Positions 48,742-57,162 of a DNA stretch of 64,000 bases are shown here, piece after piece. The DNA comes from Microbacterium sp. T2.11-28 (GTDB lineage: Bacteria; Actinomycetota; Actinomycetes; Actinomycetales; Microbacteriaceae). Each line of letters opens with the position of its first letter. Within the stretch, counting starts at the first letter, position 1. The position numbers were made by a program, and so were the translations under genes. Below the pieces are notes generated by a model. That model did no database searches. It was not told the origin of the DNA and saw only the letters and a list, made by a program, of their open reading frames with translations. The DNA lies in assembly GCF_950097975.1 (NCBI RefSeq), contig NZ_CATNHF010000012.1, forward strand, positions 1-64,000. The letters run 5' to 3'.

Positions 48742-50439
48742 ATGAAGAAGCGAACGAGGACGATCGTGTGCGCCGCCGCGCTCACGTCGCTGGTCGCCAC
48801 GTCGGGCTGTGCCAACATCGGGCTCGAGCCGCCGCCCCCGGCGGAAGAGGGGTACATCGCCGAGATCCGGATGCCGTCCGAGGCGACCTCGTCGGTGCAG
48901 GGGCTCATCAACTACAACTACCTCGCCCCGAACGCGACGGTGCAGACGTGGCTGTTCGAGCCGCTGATGATCCGCGACCGGTTTACGTGCGAGGCGGTGC
49001 CGTGGCTCGCGACCTCGTACGAGTGGCCGAGCACCGACCGGATGATCGTGCACCTGCGCGAGGGGGTGGAGTGGAACGACGGCGAGCCGTTCACGGCCGA
49101 CGACGTCGTCTACACCTTCAACGCCGGCAAGGAGTTCCCCGCGGCGGACCGCAACGGGGTCTGGGGCGAGTTCTACGGCGCCGCCGCGACGTCGGTCACG
49201 GCGCTCGACGAGCTCACGGTGGAGTTCCGCTTCGGCGGCCCCGCCGTGCCGAAGACCGACGACATCCTGCAGAACACGAAGATCCTCCCCGAGCACGTCT
49301 ACGCCGATCAGGGCGACCCGACGGCGTTCGTCGACACCGAAGGCGTCGGCACCGGGCCGTTCGTGCCCAGCGAGTACAACGGCCGGCGCCTCGTCATGGA
49401 GCGCAACGACAACTACTGGGATGCCGAGAACCTGAAGATCCAGCGGATCTCGATGGAGGGGCAGTACGACGCCAACTCCGGTGCGCTGAAGATCCGCTCG
49501 GGCGCGCTCGACATGTACCGCGGCGACATCCCGAACCCGCCGCGCTCGATCGTCGCGGCGGACCCCGACAACGCGCACTACTTCTTCCCGCCGGACTCCT
49601 CGACGGTCATCGCGATCAACAACGAGCGACCGGTCCTGAGCGACCCCGCATTCCGCGAGGGCATCGCGTACGCCCTCGACCGCGAGGCGCTGAGCGAGCG
49701 CGCCAGCTACGGGATCATGGAGCCCGCCAGCCAGACGATGCTCCTCCTCCCCTTCCAGGAGGCGGAGGTGCCCGAGAAGTGGAAGGGCAAGGAGTACATC
49801 CCCTACGACCCAGACGAGGCGAACCGCCTGCTCGACGAGGCCGGGTACGAGAGGAACGCCGACGGCTGGAGGGTCGACGAGAACGGCGAGCCGCTCTCGT
49901 TCGTCTTCAGCGTGCAGGCCGGGTGGATGGACTTCATCGCCATGGCCGACGTGATCGTGCGGAACCTCCGCGACGTCGGCGTGCAGATCAAGATGGTCGC
50001 CACCGACCCCAACGCGGTCGACGGCATGCAGCGCTCGGGCGACTTCGACATGGTGCTCGACTTCGTCGGCGGCGGATGCCAGCGCGCCCGCGATCTCGGC
50101 TCGCGCCTCGTGTCGACGCAAATCTCGCACGACCAGGAGCTGCTCCTGAACCGCGCGCGCTTCGAGGACCCCGCCATCGACGCCCTGGTCGCCGAGTGGT
50201 CGAACACGACCGACGAGGCCGAGGCGAAGGCGTACCAGGACCGGATCATCGACGTCTTCATGACCGAGTTCCCCTACATCGCGCTGCAGTACGCGCCGAG
50301 CCGCCTGATCTACCGCACCGACAACGCGGTCGGGTGGCCCACCGAGGAGGAGCCGTACCCCGTCGACCAGCCCCTGCGGCTCGCGACGAAGCTCCGACCG
50401 CCCGCCGACGGCGCGGATGCCGCGCAGAACGGGGAGTGA
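48742..50439 (+). CDS. ABC transporter substrate-binding lipoprotein (SBP_bac_5)
   Basis: A 565-residue family 5 extracellular binding protein. The signal peptide ends in a lipobox VATSGC (Cys22). Family features are PWLATSYEWPSTDRMIVHLR with EGVEWNDGEPFTADDVVYTF, EGVGTGPFVPSEYNGRRLVM and PEKWKGKEYIPYDPDEANRL. SBP_bac_5 proteins bind peptides, nickel or, in gene clusters with beta-glucosidases, cello- and related oligosaccharides; the latter fits here. First gene of a five-gene operon. Confidence 0.92.
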   Translation: MKKRTRTIVCAAALTSLVATSGCANIGLEPPPPAEEGYIAEIRMPSEATSSVQGLINYNYLAPNATVQTWLFEPLMIRDRFTCEAVPWLATSYEWPSTDRMIVHLREGVEWNDGEPFTADDVVYTFNAGKEFPAADRNGVWGEFYGAAATSVTALDELTVEFRFGGPAVPKTDDILQNTKILPEHVYADQGDPTAFVDTEGVGTGPFVPSEYNGRRLVMERNDNYWDAENLKIQRISMEGQYDANSGALKIRSGALDMYRGDIPNPPRSIVAADPDNAHYFFPPDSSTVIAINNERPVLSDPAFREGIAYALDREALSERASYGIMEPASQTMLLLPFQEAEVPEKWKGKEYIPYDPDEANRLLDEAGYERNADGWRVDENGEPLSFVFSVQAGWMDFIAMADVIVRNLRDVGVQIKMVATDPNAVDGMQRSGDFDMVLDFVGGGCQRARDLGSRLVSTQISHDQELLLNRARFEDPAIDALVAEWSNTTDEAEAKAYQDRIIDVFMTEFPYIALQYAPSRLIYRTDNAVGWPTEEEPYPVDQPLRLATKLRPPADGADAAQNGE

Positions 50440-50442
50440 GCC

Positions 50443-51429
50443 ATGGTGTACTACGCGAGGAAGATCGGCTACTTCGTCCTCACGCTGTGGGCCGCGGTCA
50501 CGCTGAACTTCATCATCCCCCGCCTGCAGCCCGGCGACCCGGCCGAGATCATGGTCCGTCAGCTCACCGGGAAGGGCGAGGTCGACCCCGCCCAGGTCGC
50601 GGCGATCCGCACGATGCTCGGCTACGGCGACGAGAACGTGCTCGTCGCATACGTCAAGTACCTCGGGCAGATGATCCGGGGCGACTTCGGCATCTCCTTC
50701 ACGTACTTCCCCTTCCCGGTGACCGACGTGATCTGGAAGGCCCTGCCGTGGACGCTCGTGCTCGTCGGACTGACGCAGCTGCTGTCGTTCGTCCTGGGGA
50801 CGCTCCTCGGCGCGATCGCGGCGTGGCGCCGCAACAGCCGGTTCGACGCGACCATCTCGGTCGGCTCCACCTTCGTCGGCAACCTGCAGTCGGTCTGGAT
50901 CGGCCTGATGATCCTGTACGTCTTCGCCTACCAGCTGGGGTGGTTCCCCGCCTCCGGAGGGTACGGGTACACCGACGAGGAGTTCAGCCTCATCCACGCC
51001 GCCGACGTGATCTCGCACGGGTTCCTCCCCGCGCTCACCCTCATGATCACGGCGCCGATCGGCTTCATCCTGTCGATGCGGAACACGATGGTGCAGGTGC
51101 TCGGCGAGGACTACATCCGCCTCGGCGCGGCTGCCGGCCTCAAGCAGCGCACGCTCGCCCTCGGCTACGCGGCCCGCAACGCCCTGCTGCCGGTCGTCAC
51201 GAGCTTCGCGCTCTCGCTCGGCGTCCTCATGGGCGGCTCGATCCTCATCGAGACCGTCTTCGACTACCCCGGCATGGGCCGGCTCATGGGCGAGGCGACC
51301 GCCGCCCGCGACTTCCCGCTCATGCAGACGATCCTGCTCGCGACGATCGTCATCGTCCTGACGGCGAACTTCATCGTCGATCTCCTCTATCCGCTCATCG
51401 ACCCGCGTGCGCGCCGGGCGAAGGCCTGA
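50443..51429 (+). CDS. ABC transporter permease (DppB/OppB type)
   Basis: A 328-residue permease with six membrane segments, FIIPRLQPGDPAEIMVRQL near the N-terminus and the EAA loop in NTMVQVLGEDYIRLGAAAGL followed by KQRTLALGYAARNALLPVVT. Read 3 bases after the binding protein gene. Forms the channel with the next permease. Confidence 0.94.
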   Translation: MVYYARKIGYFVLTLWAAVTLNFIIPRLQPGDPAEIMVRQLTGKGEVDPAQVAAIRTMLGYGDENVLVAYVKYLGQMIRGDFGISFTYFPFPVTDVIWKALPWTLVLVGLTQLLSFVLGTLLGAIAAWRRNSRFDATISVGSTFVGNLQSVWIGLMILYVFAYQLGWFPASGGYGYTDEEFSLIHAADVISHGFLPALTLMITAPIGFILSMRNTMVQVLGEDYIRLGAAAGLKQRTLALGYAARNALLPVVTSFALSLGVLMGGSILIETVFDYPGMGRLMGEATAARDFPLMQTILLATIVIVLTANFIVDLLYPLIDPRARRAKA

Positions 51430-51445
51430 AAGGCAGGTGACAGCG

Positions 51446-52429
51446 ATGTCCCCCGACGACATGGAGCAGGTGCCCGAAGCGCGCGCCTCGATGCCCACCG
51501 CCACGCGGCCCACGCGCACCTACCGGCGCAGCGTCACCGGCGACGACGCCTCGACGAGCGAGGTGGTCGCCGTCGTCCAGCCGCCGCGCTGGTACGCCGT
51601 CATCTGGTCGAGCCCGAAGGCGCGGATCGGCATCGTCATGCTGACCTTCTTCGTGCTGGTGGCCGTCTTCGCCGACGTCATCTCGCCGCACAGTCCCACC
51701 GACGCGAGCTTCGCGCCGGTCCAGGACCCGAGCGCCGATCACTGGCTCGGCACCAACACGCTCGGCTACGACCTGTGGGCCCAGCTCGTCCACGGCACGC
51801 GGCTCTCGCTCGCGATCGGTGTCCTCGGCGGCCTCGCGACGATCCTCATCGCCCTCGTGGTGGGACTCATCGCCGGTTACACCGAGGGGTCGGTCGTCGA
51901 CGACGGCCTGTCGTTCCTCACGAACCTCGCCCTCGTGGTGCCGGTCCTCCCCCTCATGATGGTGATCGTCGCCTACAGCGAGACCCGTGGCCTCATGCTC
52001 CTCGTCTTCGTGGTGGCGATCACGAGCTGGGCCGGCGCCTCGCGCGAGATGCGCTCGCTGATCATCTCGATGCGCAACCGCGACTACGTCACCGCGGCGC
52101 GCTTCGGCGGCGACCGGATGTTCCGGATCGTCTTCCGCGAGATCATGCCGAACATGTCCTCGCTCATCGTGTCGGGGTTCATCGGCGCGGCGACCGGGGC
52201 GATCGCCGCCGAGGCGGGGCTCTCGTTCATGGGCTTCGGCGACCCCAACACCGTCAGCTGGGGCCAGATGCTCGCCCAGGCCGACGCCAACGGCGCGCTC
52301 GTCCAGGGTCTCTGGATCTGGCTCGTCGCTCCCGGCCTCATGCTCGCCCTGCTCATGACGTCGCTGACGTTCGTGAACTTCGGCGTCGACATGCTGAGCA
52401 ACCCGCACCTGCGCGAAGAGGAGAAGTGA
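51446..52429 (+). CDS. ABC transporter permease (DppC/OppC type)
   Basis: A 327-residue permease. Cytoplasmic N-terminal segment of about 50 residues, then VMLTFFVLVAVFADVISPHS, GTNTLGYDLWAQLVHGTRLS, and the EAA-type loop SMRNRDYVTAARFGGDRMFR with IVFREIMPNMSS. ATG 51446 follows AGGCAGG. Two bases before the ATPase gene. Confidence 0.94.
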   Translation: MSPDDMEQVPEARASMPTATRPTRTYRRSVTGDDASTSEVVAVVQPPRWYAVIWSSPKARIGIVMLTFFVLVAVFADVISPHSPTDASFAPVQDPSADHWLGTNTLGYDLWAQLVHGTRLSLAIGVLGGLATILIALVVGLIAGYTEGSVVDDGLSFLTNLALVVPVLPLMMVIVAYSETRGLMLLVFVVAITSWAGASREMRSLIISMRNRDYVTAARFGGDRMFRIVFREIMPNMSSLIVSGFIGAATGAIAAEAGLSFMGFGDPNTVSWGQMLAQADANGALVQGLWIWLVAPGLMLALLMTSLTFVNFGVDMLSNPHLREEEK

Positions 52430-52431
52430 CC

Positions 52432-54156
52432 ATGGATACGGATGCCACGACGCACACCCCCGTGCTCTCGGTCGAGAACCTGTCGGTGCGCTACGAGCCG
52501 AAGATCGGCCACGCGGTCGACGCGGTGCGGAACGCCTCGCTCCGGGTCGCGCCGGGCGAGTTCGTCGGGCTCGCCGGCGAGTCCGGGTCGGGCAAGACGA
52601 CGTTCGCGCAGGCCGTGCTCAAGCTCCTGCGGAGCCCCGGTCACGTGACCGGCGGCCGCATCCGCTGGGGCGAGCTCGACGTCACGGATCTCGACGAGGA
52701 CGGCGTGCGCCCCTACCGCTGGTCGTACGTGTCGACGGTGTTCCAGTCGAGCATGAACTCGCTGAACCCGGTCGTCCGTGTGCGCAAGGTCTTCGAGGAC
52801 GTCATCGGCGAGCACCGCGAGGGCGGCCGCGACGACCGGGCCGCGCGGGAGCGCGCCGAGGAGCTCTTCGACCTCGTCAGCGTCGACGAGAAGTTCCTCG
52901 ACATGTACCCGCACGAGCTGTCGGGCGGCATGCGCCAGCGCGTCAACCTCGCCCTGGCGCTCGCCCTCAAGCCGCAGCTGGTGCTCTTCGACGAGCCCAC
53001 CACCGGCCTCGACGTGGTCGTGCAGAAGTCGATCCTCGACAAGATCCGCGAGCTGCAGGAGCGCGAGCGGTTCGGTGCGGTCCTCATCACCCACGACATG
53101 GGGACGCTGCTGGACTTCTCCGATCGCGTCGCCGTCATGTACGAGGGCGAGATCGTCGAGGACATCGGCGCGCAGCAGGCCGTCACCGAGGGCCCCCGGC
53201 ATCCGTATTCCATCCACCTCGTCGGCTCATACGCCGAGCTCCTCGGCGAGGACGTCGCCGGCTACGAGGGCGCCGCGCTCGACGACCCCGACGAGGTGGC
53301 GCAGGAGGCACCCGTCGAGCACCACCCCGTGCTCGAGATCGCGGGGCTCGGCCGGCGCTTCGAGAAGCGGCGCGGCTTCCGCGTCGAGCACGTCGACGCG
53401 GTGAAGGACGTGTCGTTCACCCTCGAGGAGGGCGTCGTCACGGCGCTCGTCGGCCAGTCCGGCTCGGGGAAGTCGACGATCGCGCGGATCCTCACCCGCA
53501 TCGACTCGCCCACGGCCGGCTCGGTGCTCTACCACCCGCTGCGCCGGGGCGAGGGCTCCGAACCCGAGCCGGTCGACGTGACAAAGCTGCGCGGCACGCT
53601 CTCGCGCGAGTACCTGCGGAGCGTCCAGTACGTCTTCCAGGACCCCTACGCGGCGCTGAACCCGACGCTCACCGTCGGCTACTCGCTGGCGCGCCCGCTC
53701 ATGAACTTCCTGCACGTGGGCAAGCGCGAGGCCATCGAGCGGGCCGCGAGCCTCCTCGAGACCGTGGGACTCACCCCGGCCGGCCGGTACATCGGCCGCC
53801 TGCCGCACGAACTGTCGGGCGGACAGCGCCAGCGCGTCGTGATCGCCCGCGCGCTGGCCGCCGAGCCCCGGCTCGTCATCGCCGACGAGCCGATCGCGAG
53901 TCTCGACGTCTCGATCCGCGCCGAGATCCTCGAGGTGCTCCAGAGCCTCGTGAAGGACCACGGCGTCGGGATGCTGTACATCACCCACGATCTCCTCAGC
54001 GCGAAGAGCCTCGCCAACCACGCCCTCGTGCTGCGCGACGGCGAGCTGATCGAGTCCGGGCCCGCCGACGAGGTCATCGACAACCCCCGCGAGGACTACA
54101 CCCGGCAGCTGCTGGATGCCATCCCCAACCCCTTCGAGAAGAGGAGCGCTGCATGA
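52432..54156 (+). CDS. Fused double ATPase of peptide/oligosaccharide ABC transporter
   Basis: A 574-residue protein with two complete ABC domains, equal to DppD fused to DppF. First: Walker A GLAGESGSGKTTFAQ, signature LSGGMRQRVNLAL, Walker B LVLFDEPTTGLD. Second: Walker A ALVGQSGSGKSTIAR, signature LSGGQRQRVVIARAL, Walker B LVIADEPIASLD. Linked by an acidic stretch near residue 285. The last four bases overlap the glycoamylase-like gene. Confidence 0.95.
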   Translation: MDTDATTHTPVLSVENLSVRYEPKIGHAVDAVRNASLRVAPGEFVGLAGESGSGKTTFAQAVLKLLRSPGHVTGGRIRWGELDVTDLDEDGVRPYRWSYVSTVFQSSMNSLNPVVRVRKVFEDVIGEHREGGRDDRAARERAEELFDLVSVDEKFLDMYPHELSGGMRQRVNLALALALKPQLVLFDEPTTGLDVVVQKSILDKIRELQERERFGAVLITHDMGTLLDFSDRVAVMYEGEIVEDIGAQQAVTEGPRHPYSIHLVGSYAELLGEDVAGYEGAALDDPDEVAQEAPVEHHPVLEIAGLGRRFEKRRGFRVEHVDAVKDVSFTLEEGVVTALVGQSGSGKSTIARILTRIDSPTAGSVLYHPLRRGEGSEPEPVDVTKLRGTLSREYLRSVQYVFQDPYAALNPTLTVGYSLARPLMNFLHVGKREAIERAASLLETVGLTPAGRYIGRLPHELSGGQRQRVVIARALAAEPRLVIADEPIASLDVSIRAEILEVLQSLVKDHGVGMLYITHDLLSAKSLANHALVLRDGELIESGPADEVIDNPREDYTRQLLDAIPNPFEKRSAA

Positions 54157-55421
54157 CCGCCCCCCTCCGGGTCGCCGACCTGGCCACCGACATCCGCGAG
54201 CTCACCGAGGCCGAGGTCGACGCCTCGATCCGGTGGCTCTGGGCCCACGCGACCCCGGACGGCGACGGCTGCGGCCTCGTGCTCGATCGCGACGACCTGC
54301 CGGGGGTCGCGACGGTCGCCGCCACGGGCTTCGCGCTGGCCGCGTGGTGCGTGGGCGTCGAGCGCGGGATCCTCGATCACGACGAGGTGCTCACGCGGGT
54401 GCGCGGGACGCTCCGCACCCTCGAGGAGTCGGTGCCGCACCGCAACGGCTTCCTCGCGCACTTCGTCGACGCCGCCACCGGTGAGCGTCAGGGCCGGTCG
54501 GAGTATTCGACGATCGACACGACGCTCGCGCTCTGCGGGGCGGTCGTCGCGGCATCCTTCTTCGGAGATGCCGACCTCGACGCGCGTCTGGAGCGCCTGC
54601 TCTCGCGCATCGACTGGCGGTGGCTGTCGGCAGAGCGCGACGGCCGCACCGTGCTGCGGATGGCGTGGGTGTCGGACCGCGAGGACGACTACGCCGACGG
54701 CGCCGACGAGGCCGGGTTCGTGAGCGCGTGGTCGATGACGGCCGAGCAGCTGACGATGTACCTCCTCGCCGCGGGTCACGCGGACGTCTCCGAGGGGCTC
54801 GCCCGCGATCTCTGGCGCGGCTTCGACAAGCCGATCGGATCGTACGGCGGGCACGAGTGCGTCTACGAGCCCGGAGGGACGCTCTTCACCTACCACTTCC
54901 CGCTCGCGTTCTACCCCTTCCAGCGGGTGCGCGACCTCGACGGCCGCGACTGGTGGGCGAACGCCCGCGAGGCGTCGCTCGCCTCGCAGGCGTGGTGCGC
55001 CGACCAGGCGGATCGCTGGAAGACCTTCGCCGCGGGGCTGTGGGGTCCGGCGGCGGGGCTCGGACCCGGCGGCTACGTCGTGAACGGCGCGCGCCCCTCG
55101 GCACGCGAACCGCACGCCGACGGCACGATCCCGCCGGTCTCGCTCTTCGGGGCCCTGCCGCTCGCGCCCGACGCCGTGGCGCCGGCCCTCCGGCTGCTCC
55201 GCGACGAGCACCCGGGCGCGTGGAACGAGTGGGGCGCGACCGACGGCGTCAACCTCGAGGGCGACGCGCCCTGGTACGCACCGCCGCGCTACGGCCTGAA
55301 CAAGGGCGCGACCGCGCTCCTCGGGTCGGCGGCGCTCGGGTCGACGCTCGTCTGGGACGCGTTCTCGCGGCATCCCTGGATCGCCCGCGGCGCCGACAAG
55401 CTGGGCTTCACCCCCGCGTGA
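54153..55421 (+). CDS. Glycoamylase-like (GH144-type) hydrolase or binding protein
   Basis: A 422-residue protein with an (alpha/alpha) barrel appearance. Visible: RWLWAHATPDGDGCGLVLDR, HRNGFLAHFVDAATGERQGR and the C-terminal PRYGLNKGATALLGSAALGS then TLVWDAFSRHPWIARGADKL, like the glycoamylase-like domain PF10091 (GH144 endo-beta-1,2-glucanases). Relationship is by pattern only. No signal peptide is seen. Last gene of the transporter operon; with GH1 it suggests breakdown of imported beta-glucans. Confidence 0.68.
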   Translation: MTAPLRVADLATDIRELTEAEVDASIRWLWAHATPDGDGCGLVLDRDDLPGVATVAATGFALAAWCVGVERGILDHDEVLTRVRGTLRTLEESVPHRNGFLAHFVDAATGERQGRSEYSTIDTTLALCGAVVAASFFGDADLDARLERLLSRIDWRWLSAERDGRTVLRMAWVSDREDDYADGADEAGFVSAWSMTAEQLTMYLLAAGHADVSEGLARDLWRGFDKPIGSYGGHECVYEPGGTLFTYHFPLAFYPFQRVRDLDGRDWWANAREASLASQAWCADQADRWKTFAAGLWGPAAGLGPGGYVVNGARPSAREPHADGTIPPVSLFGALPLAPDAVAPALRLLRDEHPGAWNEWGATDGVNLEGDAPWYAPPRYGLNKGATALLGSAALGSTLVWDAFSRHPWIARGADKLGFTPA

Positions 55422-55430
55422 TCCTCACGT

Positions 55431-55517
55431 CGGCGAGCCGACACGCTGCGTACGAACCGACACGCTCTGTGCGGTCCGGATCGTGTCGGCTCGCGCGGAT
55501 CGTGTCGGCTCGGCGAA
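55431..55517. repeat. Dispersed GAGCCGACACG palindromic repeat, copy 3
   Basis: GGCGAGCCGACACGCTGCG, then ACCGACACGCTCTGTGCGG as in copy 1, followed by inverted ATCGTGTCGGCTCGCG and CGTGTCGGCTCGGCG. Lies between the glycoamylase-like gene and the aminotransferase, which converge. Confidence 0.8.
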
Positions 55518-55527
55518 GGGGGGTAGC

Positions 55528-56604
55528 TCAGGTGGTGGTGGTGGTGGCGGTGGCGGTGGCGGTGGCGACGACGCGGTCGAGGGACTCTTCCTCGCCCACG
55601 GAGACGCGGATGCCGTCGCCGGGGAAGGCGCGCACGATCAGCCCCGCGGCCTCGAACGCGGCCGCGACCTCGACGGTCCGCTCCCCCGCGGGGAGCCAGA
55701 CGAAGTTGCCCTGCGCCTGCGGCACGTCCCACCCGGCGTCGCGCAGCCGCGCTGCCAGGCGATCACGGCGCTCCGCGATCACGCGCACCCGGTCGAGCAG
55801 CTCGTCCTCGGCGTCGAGACTCGCGAGCGCCGCCTCCTCCGCCGCCGCGGTGACCGAGAGCGGGATGCCGGTGGCGCGCGCGGCATCCAGGATGCGCGGA
55901 TGGCCGATCGCGTACCCGACGCGCAGTCCGGCGAGGCCGTACGCCTTCGAGAACGTCCGCAGCACGACGACGTTCTCTCGTCCGGACGCCAGCACGCGGC
56001 GGCCGTCGACGGCGTCCGGGTCGGTCACGAACTCCGCGTACGCCTCGTCGAGCACGACGAGCAGGTCGCTCGGGACGGCGTCGAGGAACGCGTCGAACTC
56101 CGCCTGGGTGACGACGGGACCGGTCGGGTTGTTGGGGCTGCAGACGATGACGATGCGCGTGCGGTCTGTGACCGCGGCGGCCATGGCGACGAGGTCATGC
56201 CGTCCGTCCGGCATGCACGGCACCATGACGGCGGACGCGCCCGCGACGACTGCCAGCCCGGGGTACGCCTCGAACGAGCGCCACGCGAAGACGACCTCGT
56301 CGCCCGGCCCGCTCGTCGCCTGCGTGAGCTGGTACAGGATCGAGACCGATCCCGCAGCGACGTGCACGCTGTCGGATGCCACGCCGAACCGCTCCGCGAG
56401 CCGCGCACGCAGCCGCGGCGACGACGCGTCCGGGTAGCGGTTGACGCCGGTCGCCGACTGGATCGCCGTGACGACCGACGGCAGCGGATCGAAGGGGTTC
56501 TCGTTGCTCGACAGCTTGAACGCGTCGGCGCCGGCCTGCTTGCCCTGCCGGTAGGCGGGGAGGGCGGCGATCTCGGGGCGGAGGCGGACGGGCAGCTCGG
56601 TCAC
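55528..56604 (-). CDS. Histidinol-phosphate/aromatic aminotransferase family protein
   Basis: A 358-residue PLP-dependent class I aminotransferase. The pyridoxal Lys lies in [49 protein letters not shown] and [12 protein letters not shown] are conserved stretches of HisC/Pat enzymes. The C-terminus is a simple run of Ala and Thr codons (ATATATATTTTT) written by a trinucleotide repeat. Stand-alone gene, so it could be the aromatic aminotransferase Pat rather than HisC of histidine synthesis. Confidence 0.88.
   Translation of the reverse strand: MTELPVRLRPEIAALPAYRQGKQAGADAFKLSSNENPFDPLPSVVTAIQSATGVNRYPDASSPRLRARLAERFGVASDSVHVAAGSVSILYQLTQATSGPGDEVVFAWRSFEAYPGLAVVAGASAVMVPCMPDGRHDLVAMAAAVTDRTRIVIVCSPNNPTGPVVTQAEFDAFLDAVPSDLLVVLDEAYAEFVTDPDAVDGRRVLASGRENVVVLRTFSKAYGLAGLRVGYAIGHPRILDAARATGIPLSVTAAAEEAALASLDAEDELLDRVRVIAERRDRLAARLRDAGWDVPQAQGNFVWLPAGERTVEVAAAFEAAGLIVRAFPGDGIRVSVGEEESLDRVVATATATATTTTT
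55531..55567 (-). repeat. Trinucleotide repeat at the aminotransferase C-terminus
   Basis: On the plus strand GGTGGTGGTGGTGG is followed by alternating GCGGTG units up to GGCGACG; on the coding strand these are ACC and GCC codons for Thr and Ala. In-frame repeat-number changes would alter the tail length without a frameshift. Confidence 0.6.
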
Positions 56605-56766
56605 GCGTCGAGTCTACGGACGGCGACGCGCTCCCGTCGTCGGCGGTCGCGCGCCCGCCCGTCGACGCCGCGTTCGAGCTGGTGCTCGCAGTGGCTCCGG
56701 GCCAGGTCGCGCCGGACGACATCGCTGATGCCCTCGGCGGGCACTCCGTGCCACAATGACGTCACC

Positions 56767-57162
56767 ATGAGATTCCTGATCCGGGTCATCGTCAACGCGT
56801 TCGCCATCTGGGTCGTCACCCTGATCCAGCCGCTGAACGTCGACGTCATCGCGTTCGCACCCGGCGAGACGCTGCAGCTCGTTCTGACGCTGCTCGCCGT
56901 GGCCGCCGTGTTCGCGATCGTGAACACCTTCATCGGCACGGTGATCAAGATCGTCGCCTTCCCGCTCTACATCCTCACTCTCGGCCTCATCTCGCTCGTC
57001 ATCAACGGCCTGCTGCTGTGGATCACGGCATGGGTGACGCACTGGTGGTCGTGGGGTCTGCGCGTCGAGGACTTCTGGCTCGGCGTCGTGGCGGCCCTCG
57101 TGATCTCGCTGATCAACTGGATCTTCGGGATCATCCTCCGCCCCCAGCTGAAGCGCCGCTGA
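56767..57162 (+). CDS. Phage holin family 4 / YvlD-like membrane protein
   Basis: A 131-residue membrane protein with four hydrophobic segments: FLIRVIVNAFAIWVVTLIQP, LQLVLTLLAVAAVFAIVNTF, VAFPLYILTLGLISLVINGL and LGVVAALVISLINWIFGIIL. This is the PF04020 (YvlD) pattern; despite the family title these are chromosomal envelope proteins of unknown role. The end overlaps the convergent hydrolase gene by 32 bases. Confidence 0.85.
   Translation: MRFLIRVIVNAFAIWVVTLIQPLNVDVIAFAPGETLQLVLTLLAVAAVFAIVNTFIGTVIKIVAFPLYILTLGLISLVINGLLLWITAWVTHWWSWGLRVEDFWLGVVAALVISLINWIFGIILRPQLKRR

Noticed and set aside
48313..51519. A 1068-residue frame on the minus strand
   Set aside because: It runs antisense to lacI, the binding protein and the permease, which are clear genes; high GC makes such long open antisense frames common.
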